Positions 1 to 6,595 of a DNA stretch of 10,172 nucleotides are shown one piece after another; position 1 is the stretch's first letter, and every line of letters begins with the position of its first letter. Position numbers and translations under genes: made by a program. The notes under the pieces are model-generated. The model saw only the letters and a program-made list of their open reading frames with translations. It did no database searches and was not told the origin of the DNA. Source of the DNA: CAYOLL01 sp964404765 [NCBI: uncultured Gemmatimonadota bacterium] (GTDB taxonomy: Bacteria; 4572-55); NCBI GenBank assembly GCA_964404765.1, contig CAYOLL010000118.1, forward strand, positions 8,592 to 18,763, written 5' to 3'.

Positions 1-62
1 TTGTAGCTTGTAGCTTGTAGCTTGTAGCTTGTAGCTTGTAGCTTGTAGCTTGTAGCTTGTAG
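1..62. repeat. 7-bp tandem repeat (TTGTAGC)n
   Basis: Eight exact copies of TTGTAGC fill positions 1-56, followed by a partial TTGTAG copy (57-62) that is shared with the adjoining inverted-repeat element. The array starts at the first base, so it probably extends further left and its true copy number is unknown. The unit is not a multiple of three, and the array lies upstream of the SPFH gene, so it is non-coding. Such a short perfect array is expected to vary in length by replication slippage. Confidence 0.95.
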
Positions 63-122
63 TAGCGAATTCATTCGCTGCTTTAGCGTTAGAGCGGTAA
101 CGAATGAATTCGTTACTACAAA
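57..122. repeat. REPIN/MITE-like element: two palindromes in inverted orientation
   Basis: The outer 21 bp (57-77) match the reverse complement of 102-122 with one mismatch, giving a 66-bp element with terminal inverted repeats. Each arm is also palindromic. AGCGAAT (64-70) pairs with ATTCGCT (73-79) around a TC centre, and GTAACGAAT (97-105) pairs perfectly with ATTCGTTAC (108-116) around GA. Two small hairpins facing each other across a short spacer (about 83-96) is the layout of REP doublets mobilised in trans by RAYT (Y1-type) transposases, or of a minimal MITE. No transposase is present in the window, so mobility is inferred. The element ends about 18 bp before the SPFH start codon, so it could also affect expression of that operon. 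Confidence 0.75.
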
Positions 123-140
123 CATAGGTTGATTATCACC

Positions 141-1364
141 ATGCTGGATTTAGCTAAAAGATTGATTCAGGAAGGTTGGCCGCTGATTGCGGCGATATTT
201 GCCGTGCTGGTGGTGCTCATTCTGAGCATTGTTATCACCTCGTATTTCTTTGTCCATAATCTGCCCTCGGTTATTGTCGCAGCCTTGATCATTTTTTCGA
301 TGACATTGATTTCCGTGCTGGTGATTCTGAAAAGACACATTATCGTGGTTGACGAATCCAAAGCCGTTGTCGTAGAACGATTTGCCCGTTTCTTTCAGGT
401 GTACCGGGGCGGCTATCATGTTATGCTGCCGTACATTGACGCGATTCGTCCGCTCCGATTGTTTGATCCCGAAAAGAATCAGCACATTCCGCATGAGTAC
501 ATCGACACGCGCGAAAAGCTGCTTGATCCGCCGGAACAACAAGTTTCCACCAAAGATAATATTACGTTAACCATTGATAGCATTGCCAATTTTCGGATTA
601 TCAAACCGGATAAGACTGTTTACAATGTTGAAGATGTCTATAAATCATTAGTAGAATTAATGACCACCACATTGCGTACCGAAATAGGCTCATGGAAGTA
701 TGAAGATTTGCTGGAAGCGCGTGATAAACTGAATGTGGCCATGAAAAAAAACATGACCGGCATTGCCGAAGACGAGTGGGGCGTGTGCATTACCAATGTG
801 GGTATTCAGAAGATTGATCCGCCGGCCGATATGAAAGACATCTTGCGTCAAAAAGCGCTGAAAAGTCAGGAAGCGCTGGCCCGTGATGTCGAAGCGCTTT
901 CCAAAAGCAAAGAAATGACCACGCTGACCGAAGCCAGAACCAAAACGATGGGGGCCGAGGCGCTCGCCCAAAAAAATGCGATTGAAACCGTGGCCAAAGC
1001 TTTAGCCGCGGAAATCGAAGCGCTTAAGGGCGCCTTTGGCGGCGCAGGCGAGGCGGTTATTTTGCTAAAATATTTTGATGCGCTAAAGGAGATGTCAAAA
1101 AATCCGTCCAATAAAATATTTATGCCCTTTGAATCCTTACAAATGTTGGGTGCAGCCGGCGGCATAACCGAAATGGTTAAGCATATGCTGGATGCTTCAA
1201 AAAAGGATATACCGGCCACGCCAACGCCAGCAGCCGCGCCAGTGCTCCCGACCGCTCCCGCTGCGCCTGCCCCGGTCTCACCCGCTCCAACGCCGGCGCC
1301 GGCCGCTGCGCCATCGTCCGTTCCGGCTCCCGACAAACCCAAAGATAACCCGCCAGCCAAGTAG
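141..1364 (+). CDS. SPFH/stomatin-like (band 7) membrane protein
   Basis: A 407-residue membrane scaffold protein of the SPFH family (stomatin, prohibitin, flotillin, HflK/C). These proteins oligomerise at the inner membrane and organise proteases or other partners. Two hydrophobic segments (about residues 14-39 and 42-65) precede an SPFH domain at about 66-250. Its stomatin-type core includes QVSTKDNITLTID near 134-146 and a later VGIQKIDPPADM. An Ala/Glu/Lys-rich, probably coiled-coil stretch follows (about 235-298), then the typical end KYFDALKEM...KIFMPFESLQML (310-336). The C-terminus from about 359 is a Pro/Ala low-complexity tail. I chose ATG 141 over an in-frame TTG at 129 because the nearest purine-rich motif (AGG, 126-128) directly abuts the TTG and leaves no spacer. 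The downstream gene is 11 bp away and probably co-transcribed. Paraslipin/QmcA-type identity is possible but not proven. Confidence 0.88.
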   Translation: MLDLAKRLIQEGWPLIAAIFAVLVVLILSIVITSYFFVHNLPSVIVAALIIFSMTLISVLVILKRHIIVVDESKAVVVERFARFFQVYRGGYHVMLPYIDAIRPLRLFDPEKNQHIPHEYIDTREKLLDPPEQQVSTKDNITLTIDSIANFRIIKPDKTVYNVEDVYKSLVELMTTTLRTEIGSWKYEDLLEARDKLNVAMKKNMTGIAEDEWGVCITNVGIQKIDPPADMKDILRQKALKSQEALARDVEALSKSKEMTTLTEARTKTMGAEALAQKNAIETVAKALAAEIEALKGAFGGAGEAVILLKYFDALKEMSKNPSNKIFMPFESLQMLGAAGGITEMVKHMLDASKKDIPATPTPAAAPVLPTAPAAPAPVSPAPTPAPAAAPSSVPAPDKPKDNPPAK

Positions 1365-1375
1365 GTAGCCTAGCC

Positions 1376-2455
1376 ATGTTTGCGATTTTCGAGCATTATT
1401 GGAAGCGTCTCGTATGGTATTGGAGACTATGCCTGTTGCACTATTATGTGGATCGGCAGTTGCTGTGGGGTATCTACCATTTAAATAAAAATAAACGCCA
1501 GAAGTTTAGCGATGACTGGTCCAAGAAATATGGCATAGACGACAGCAAACACGTGACAGTGGATTTGGAACGCTATCTCAAAGATTTGTGGATTTTGTAT
1601 TACAACTACGGCTATCTCTATAAAAAAAAGGGCAAGATTAAACAGGAAGATGCCATTAAAAATATTAAAGACGCCATTAGCACCACCAAAGAGGTCGTCA
1701 AATATGGCGAAAAAAAATATGAAAAAGAGCTGAAACCGGATGACCTAAAGCGCATCGCCTCGTTTACCATGAATTTTGACCTTAAGCTGACGATGACCGA
1801 GATACGCAAGTATCACACCAAAGAAAATAAAAGCATCATGGTTGGTGATAAGAACGAGTTTAATTTTTTTGATTGCACCAAGTTTTTATATCCGTTTCCA
1901 ATAGGCATGTTGATTAAGATGTTGGATGCCTGGGAGCCCGGTTTTCAGGCCGAAGTTATGATCAAAATGATGGCTATTCCGGGCATGGATAGCGATGCGA
2001 CCAAACCACCCAAGCGGGCGGCGGAGATTTTTGGCGAATTTTGCTTTCGTCGCAACAAATGGGATCAGGGTTGGCGGATGTTTAAAGGCTGGGATCGGCG
2101 AACGGCCATCGGCTTTTTGGGTTTGATGGCTCCGCCTCATCGCGCTAATTTGCTGGGCAAAGGCGCTCCGACCGAAACCGAGTTGGTCAGACTTTTGTGG
2201 GAAATGGAAAAACTTGAGCGAGAGAAAAAGCCGGTTGATCCTGCCACGCCCGCGCCAGCTTTTAGCGCGGAACTGTCGGAGGCGGTGAAGGGCATTTTGT
2301 ACACATTTTCGCTGGATAAATCACAAAAACTGCGCTACATGCTGGTTGCGGAAGCGCATCGCGAAAATGCCGCGCTGAGCGGCCGGCGGATATTGCCCTG
2401 GGATGCCGATCTGACCAGCATTTCGTATGATCTGAGTGAGGAAAAGAAAAAATAA
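1376..2455 (+). CDS. Unrecognised protein, probably co-expressed with the SPFH protein
   Basis: I do not recognise the family of this 359-residue protein. The first 35 residues are unusually rich in Trp, Tyr, Leu and His, and could form an amphipathic or membrane-associated helix; there is no classical signal peptide. Residues about 40-145 are strongly basic and Lys/Tyr-rich, probably helical, and encoded by AT-rich DNA with long A runs (near 1621-1628 and 1711-1717). The C-terminal half (about 165-359) is more ordinary and includes PFPIGMLIKMLDAWEPGF and a Pro/Ala patch (PVDPATPAPAF). The ATG lies 11 bp after the SPFH stop, with GTAGG (1361-1365) overlapping that stop codon, so translational coupling is likely. 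Context suggests a partner or client of the SPFH scaffold, which is inference only. Confidence 0.75.
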   Translation: MFAIFEHYWKRLVWYWRLCLLHYYVDRQLLWGIYHLNKNKRQKFSDDWSKKYGIDDSKHVTVDLERYLKDLWILYYNYGYLYKKKGKIKQEDAIKNIKDAISTTKEVVKYGEKKYEKELKPDDLKRIASFTMNFDLKLTMTEIRKYHTKENKSIMVGDKNEFNFFDCTKFLYPFPIGMLIKMLDAWEPGFQAEVMIKMMAIPGMDSDATKPPKRAAEIFGEFCFRRNKWDQGWRMFKGWDRRTAIGFLGLMAPPHRANLLGKGAPTETELVRLLWEMEKLEREKKPVDPATPAPAFSAELSEAVKGILYTFSLDKSQKLRYMLVAEAHRENAALSGRRILPWDADLTSISYDLSEEKKK

Positions 2456-2475
2456 ATCTCCTATACTGTTACAGG

Positions 2476-2500
2476 AAAAACAAAGAACAACTAATCTTTG
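2476..2500 (-). terminator. Weak candidate intrinsic terminator of the kinase transcript
   Basis: Read on the - strand, CAAAGA (from 2500) and TCTTTG (to 2481) form a 6-bp stem with an 8-nt loop, directly followed by a run of five T (2480-2476). It lies 44-68 bp beyond the kinase stop codon, in the 88-bp gap between two convergent genes. The stem is short and poor in G and C, so termination efficiency is doubtful. Confidence 0.3.
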
Positions 2501-2543
2501 CGTCCGCTGCGGTTAAGCTAAAAATGAAATTCAACGACCTTTG

Positions 2544-4892
2544 CTAACTCGCGACGCTTAAATGCGGGATATCAAAGGTAAAAACACAGCCTTGCCCGAT
2601 GCTGCTGTCTACGTGAATCTTGCCGCCATGCGCCTCTACGGCCAGCTTACAAAAAGTTAAACCCAGCCCGGTCGAAAATTTGTCCCCTGACTTACGAATA
2701 TCCACTTGCCCGAATTTTTCAAATATTTTTTGATGATATTCAGGTGGGATACCTTCCCCATCGTCGATGACCTGAAAGACGGAAATAATCCGCGATTCGA
2801 CAACCTCGTTCCAGGTTTTGATGGACACATGGCCGCTTTCCGGCACAAATTTAATGGCATTGCCCACCAGATTAACCAGCACACGGATAAGAAATTGTGC
2901 GTCGCCGTAAACCTTAAGGTCCGAATAAGCCAAATCTGCGCACAACGTGATGTTCTTGGGAATGGCCATGCCCCGCGTTTGATTAAAAGCCGCGCTGATA
3001 ATTTCCGATGATAGGATCAGCCGCCGGTCCAAGTTCATCTGCCCCACTTCCAGCTTGGTAATATCCAGCAAGGTGCTGATCATGTTCAACATTAGCTCGG
3101 AATTCGTTTTAGCTTGATCGGCAAACTCTTTCTGCTGTTCAGTCAGCTCCGTATATTGAATCAACAGCGACAGATAGCCGATAATCCCCGATAATGGGTT
3201 GCGCAGATCGTGAACAATCATATCCGTTAAATCCTGCTTGCTTTTATCCAGGTTCTTAAGCTCCTGATTAACCGCGTCTATTTTTTCGCGCTGCTTCATG
3301 GTTTCCATATAAAGGCCCGCATTTTTAATGGCGGAAGCTACCGGCGCCGCTAATTGATCAAGGATGGCAGCCTCGCGCTCGGTAAAGTTGTTTGGATTGA
3401 CGCTGGCCAGTAAAAATACACCCAACTGCTCGTTTTTATAGATCAACGGCAGGGTAATGGAAGAGTGCATCCCTTCTTTGATCAACATTTGATTGAGCGG
3501 CGTGGAAACATGCTTCAGGTCTTTCATAAAAGCAATTTTGCGCTCGGTCAGGGTAGACCAAAGCAGCGGTTCACTGTCCGGCCGAAAGCGCATCCCTTCT
3601 TTCAGTGGTGTTTTCCGCGAGCTGATCAGGGCTAAAATCGCCAATTCCGTTGGTTCCGACTCCAGCAGCATGATATTGGCGTGATCAAAATCAACCATTT
3701 TTTCCAGGCGATTAATCAGGCTGGAAAAAATTTCGTTGAGATTGATGCTGGAAGTCAGGGCATTGGCCGCTTCATTAATCAAAGTGCCCAAAGATTGCTC
3801 GGCTTCTAATTGATGAACCAGAGCGGCGCTGGCTAATGCCGCGGCTAAATAGGTCACGGTCAGGCGCAAGAAAAGCAGGTGTGTAGCTTCAAATTGCTTG
3901 GGCAGATCAAAGTAAAATGTTACAATACTGTCATCAGCGCTGCTGTTCGGGTTGGTCATGGGGATGCTGACCAGGGCCGCATAGCCCCACTGACCGGCAT
4001 GGACGCGGAGCGGCTTGCCCAAATTTGCGCTGAAAATATCTTCAATAACAACCGGCTGCTTGTTGAGAATCGCTTTATTGAGTAAACCGTCTAACAGGGT
4101 TGTGACTTGATCGCGCTTAAAATCACTGACGCCATTTTCCGGCACACCGCCTACTTGTTGAATTTGCAAGGAGAATTGTTTGTCGTCGACGGTGGCGATG
4201 CTGATATATCGGGCGTGGCTGACTTTAATAAGCAAGGCCATAGCCTGCTGTTCAAACTCGTCAAGGGATGCCGCGGCCAAAAAATTAAGCTGAATCAATT
4301 CAGATAAAGCATCAAAATAATCGGTTGTTTGTTGGGTGGCTTCCGAAACATTTTTTGACGAAAGTTTAGTCGGGACCCGCCCTATTTTTTTGTAGCAGTC
4401 ATAAATGATTCGGCTTAAAATTCCCGTCAGATGAATTTCGGATGGCTTAAAGGTGCGCGGCTGGCGAACCCAGATATTGAGCGCGGCAAAAATCGTGCCC
4501 TCATCATTACTAATCGGCACGGTTAATGCCGCGACAAACCCTGTGCCGGAAAATTCCGGCAGGCGTGCCTGATCCGGAAAACGCCCTACGTCTTCCACTG
4601 TAAAAGCCGCCTGGTTCATCAGCGCCGGCGCGGTGGTTGTTTCCTCAAGCCGAAGCCGCATCCCGGGCAGTAGCGCATCGCCCTGTCGCTCATGAATCGT
4701 ATGAAGCCGATATTCTCTGCCGATAATCTGACCAAAAGCCGCTGCGCTTACATCCAGCGAGTCACACAGCGACCTAAGAATATCTTTAATAGAAATATCG
4801 TTCCGGGCGGTTCGAGGCACAGTTTTCGCTGCGCTTGGATCTACAACCTCATGCAGATATTTTGACCATTCCTGATCCATAATTGTAACCAT
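2544..4892 (-). CDS. Soluble multi-GAF sensor histidine kinase
   Basis: A 782-residue histidine kinase with no transmembrane segment, so the sensed signal is probably cytoplasmic. Three GAF-like domains are recognisable at about 33-168, 193-357 and 371-525; the third is the most typical. A short coiled coil (526-556) leads into the dimerisation domain, where the phospho-accepting His is H561 in IVHDLRNPLSG. The ATPase domain (about 665-778) has an N-box (NLVGNAIKF, 674-682), a G1 box (DDGEGIP, 710-716), an F-box (FEKFGQ) and a G2 box (GLGLTFCK). All expected catalytic motifs are present. It follows the sigma-54 activator on the same strand with a 68-bp gap, so the two are probably one transcript. 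The start is uncertain: ATG 4892 and ATG 4880 (four codons later) both lack a clear Shine-Dalgarno. The ligand of the GAF domains cannot be told from sequence. Confidence 0.92.
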   Translation of the reverse strand: MVTIMDQEWSKYLHEVVDPSAAKTVPRTARNDISIKDILRSLCDSLDVSAAAFGQIIGREYRLHTIHERQGDALLPGMRLRLEETTTAPALMNQAAFTVEDVGRFPDQARLPEFSGTGFVAALTVPISNDEGTIFAALNIWVRQPRTFKPSEIHLTGILSRIIYDCYKKIGRVPTKLSSKNVSEATQQTTDYFDALSELIQLNFLAAASLDEFEQQAMALLIKVSHARYISIATVDDKQFSLQIQQVGGVPENGVSDFKRDQVTTLLDGLLNKAILNKQPVVIEDIFSANLGKPLRVHAGQWGYAALVSIPMTNPNSSADDSIVTFYFDLPKQFEATHLLFLRLTVTYLAAALASAALVHQLEAEQSLGTLINEAANALTSSINLNEIFSSLINRLEKMVDFDHANIMLLESEPTELAILALISSRKTPLKEGMRFRPDSEPLLWSTLTERKIAFMKDLKHVSTPLNQMLIKEGMHSSITLPLIYKNEQLGVFLLASVNPNNFTEREAAILDQLAAPVASAIKNAGLYMETMKQREKIDAVNQELKNLDKSKQDLTDMIVHDLRNPLSGIIGYLSLLIQYTELTEQQKEFADQAKTNSELMLNMISTLLDITKLEVGQMNLDRRLILSSEIISAAFNQTRGMAIPKNITLCADLAYSDLKVYGDAQFLIRVLVNLVGNAIKFVPESGHVSIKTWNEVVESRIISVFQVIDDGEGIPPEYHQKIFEKFGQVDIRKSGDKFSTGLGLTFCKLAVEAHGGKIHVDSSIGQGCVFTFDIPHLSVAS

Positions 4893-4960
4893 TTATTGTT
4901 GTGAAATAGGCATGTTTTATTTGCTGTCTAACAATTCATCGGTGCTATCCCCGAATTTTC

Positions 4961-6448
4961 TTAGCTAATACCGTATTTTTCCATCTTGCGATACAAGGTG
5001 CGCTCGGAAATGCCGAGAACACGCGCGGCGTCTCGGCGGCTGCCGTTTTTTTCGCGCAGGGTAGCCCGGATCATTTCCTGCTCAACCTCGTCGATGCTGC
5101 GGTTGGTCAAAAAGGCGGCTACGTCCGGCTGAATTACTTGTTGGGTGCGATGCAGCATCTGCCCGATTTGCTCTACGGTTTCACGCAGGTCGTGGACTTC
5201 ATCGCGCAAGGATATTAAGGACTTGTAGATGATTTCGCGCTCCAAATCTTCGCGGGAGCGACCGCTGGGCACCGGCAAAAAGGTCTCGGCTTTGCGCTGG
5301 GTAAACTGTCCGGGCAGATCGGGCAGGTGAATTTCTTTGTTCGGATGCAGGACGACCATGCTCTCCACAAAATTACGCAGCTCGCGGATGTTGCCCGGCC
5401 ATTCATAGTTGCTCAAAATCGGCAAAACTTCCGGCGCAAAGCCCAGAAATGTGACCTGATGTTCCTTTGCCATATCCTCGCTAAAGCGCTTGATAAGCAG
5501 CGGAATATCCTCACGACGCTGGCGCAACGGCGGCAAAGTAATGTTGACGACCTTTAAGCGATAGTATAAATCCTGCCGAAAAATGCCCTCGTTGATAGCG
5601 CTCAATAAATCACGATTGGTAGCGGCAATCACCCGCACATCTACACGAATGATTTGCTGGCCGCCGACGCGCATAAACTCGCGTTCTTCCAACACCCGCA
5701 GCAGTTTGACCTGGGTTGACGGCGCGGTTTCGCCGATTTCGTCCAAAAAAATCGTGCCTTTGTTGGCCAGCTCAAAATGACCGACCCGCCGGCCGGTTGC
5801 CCCGGTAAAAGAGCCTTTTTCATGTCCGAACAGCTCGCTTTCCAGCAGCGTTTCCGGCAGTGCGCCGCAGTTGACGCCGACAAATGCCTGGTCGCGGCGC
5901 GGGCTCAGGCGATGGATGGCCCGGGCAATCAATTCTTTGCCGGTGCCGCTCTCGCCGGTCAACAGCGCCGTGCTATTGGTTTGGGCGATTTGGACGACAA
6001 AATCCAGCACTTCCTTCATCTTGGGCGACCGCCCGATAATGCGGTTCTGGCGGGCAATTTCGACACGATGAACATGGCGTTGGATAATCAGCCGCAGTTC
6101 AGCCGGATCGCCAAATACCGGCAAATAATCGTCAATATGCTCGCCGACTAAATCCCCCGGGCGGATGGGATTGGCGCCGTCACCAAATAAAATCACATCG
6201 CAGTCGCTGCTTTTGCGAATCAGCCGGCTTAAGTGCGTGCCGCTGGTTTGGACTAAGTCCTGGGCCATAACGACTAAATCGACAGTATAGCTCTTGAGCT
6301 TGCGCAGCGCGTCTTCGCCGTCCTGGGCAAACAAAACCGGCACAGGCAATTCTTTTAAATAGCTTTGCAGTGTGGCGCGGCGGCCCGGGTTGGCGTCAAC
6401 AATCAAGATGATCGGCTCGGTTTTTGGCTTAAAATCATGGATTGGCAT
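4961..6448 (-). CDS. NtrC-class sigma-54 activator with a degenerate receiver domain
   Basis: A 495-residue enhancer-binding protein that remodels RNA polymerase-sigma-54 by ATP hydrolysis. An N-terminal receiver-like domain (about 12-131) keeps the fold pattern (ILIVDANPG...HIDDYLPVF) but has Ala62 at the phosphoacceptor Asp position (VDLVVMAQD) and Val111 where the conserved Lys belongs. The AAA+ domain (about 138-365) is intact, with Walker A GESGTGKE (165-172), the sigma-54 contact loop as GSFTGA (212-217; GAFTGA is usual), Walker B with D236/E237, FRQDLYYRL and WPGNIRELRN. A coiled-coil-like linker (about 400-440) leads to a Fis-type helix-turn-helix at the C-terminus (469-495). It probably shares an operon with the downstream GAF kinase. 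Because the receiver looks unable to accept phosphate, control may be by ligand, protein contact or abundance. Confidence 0.93.
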   Translation of the reverse strand: MPIHDFKPKTEPIILIVDANPGRRATLQSYLKELPVPVLFAQDGEDALRKLKSYTVDLVVMAQDLVQTSGTHLSRLIRKSSDCDVILFGDGANPIRPGDLVGEHIDDYLPVFGDPAELRLIIQRHVHRVEIARQNRIIGRSPKMKEVLDFVVQIAQTNSTALLTGESGTGKELIARAIHRLSPRRDQAFVGVNCGALPETLLESELFGHEKGSFTGATGRRVGHFELANKGTIFLDEIGETAPSTQVKLLRVLEEREFMRVGGQQIIRVDVRVIAATNRDLLSAINEGIFRQDLYYRLKVVNITLPPLRQRREDIPLLIKRFSEDMAKEHQVTFLGFAPEVLPILSNYEWPGNIRELRNFVESMVVLHPNKEIHLPDLPGQFTQRKAETFLPVPSGRSREDLEREIIYKSLISLRDEVHDLRETVEQIGQMLHRTQQVIQPDVAAFLTNRSIDEVEQEMIRATLREKNGSRRDAARVLGISERTLYRKMEKYGIS

Positions 6449-6516
6449 AAATTTTTTTCTGCAAAAATAGAATGCGAATTACGCTGAAGATGTGGATTCA
6501 GCACGGATAAAATATC

Positions 6517-6545
6517 AAGTTATCGCCAACTGATTGCGCTGTCAA
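6517..6545 (-). promoter_or_regulatory. Candidate sigma-70-type promoter for the activator-kinase operon
   Basis: On the - strand a perfect -35 hexamer TTGACA (6545-6540) is followed after 17 bp by TAACTT (6522-6517), a poor -10 with 3 of 6 consensus bases. GATAAC, with a 15-bp spacer, is an alternative. It sits 69 bp upstream of the activator start codon, within the 147-bp gap after the GWxTD gene. No convincing -24/-12 sigma-54 site is present here. The call rests on the -35 match and position only. Confidence 0.3.
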
Positions 6546-6595
6546 CCTTCTTTTTGGCCTTTGAATTCCGGCTCCGTTTCCGGCCGCAGCGCACT

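Noticed and set aside
1-56. The direct-repeat array as a possible CRISPR
   Set aside because: The unit is only 7 bp, with no spacers and no cas genes nearby.
129-140. TTG start four codons upstream of the SPFH ATG
   Set aside because: The only Shine-Dalgarno-like bases (AGG, 126-128) abut the TTG, leaving no spacer; the ATG at 141 is the normal choice.
866-1360. 164-residue open frame opposite the SPFH gene
   Set aside because: It is the antisense of the Ala/Glu coiled coil and the Pro/Ala tail, giving a low-complexity Ala/Gly/Ser protein with no family features.
4932-4956. Imperfect hairpin between the activator and kinase genes
   Set aside because: The stem is broken (AATT, then a bulge, then CGG/CCG) with no T tract; it does not separate the two genes convincingly.
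6516-6530. TTGGCGATAACTTGAT as a sigma-54 (-24/-12) promoter on the - strand
   Set aside because: The -12 element would be GA rather than GC and the spacing is one base short.
6556-6590. GC-rich CCGG/GGCC sequence after the GWxTD stop codon as an intrinsic terminator
   Set aside because: Only about 4-bp stems form and no T run follows on the - strand.
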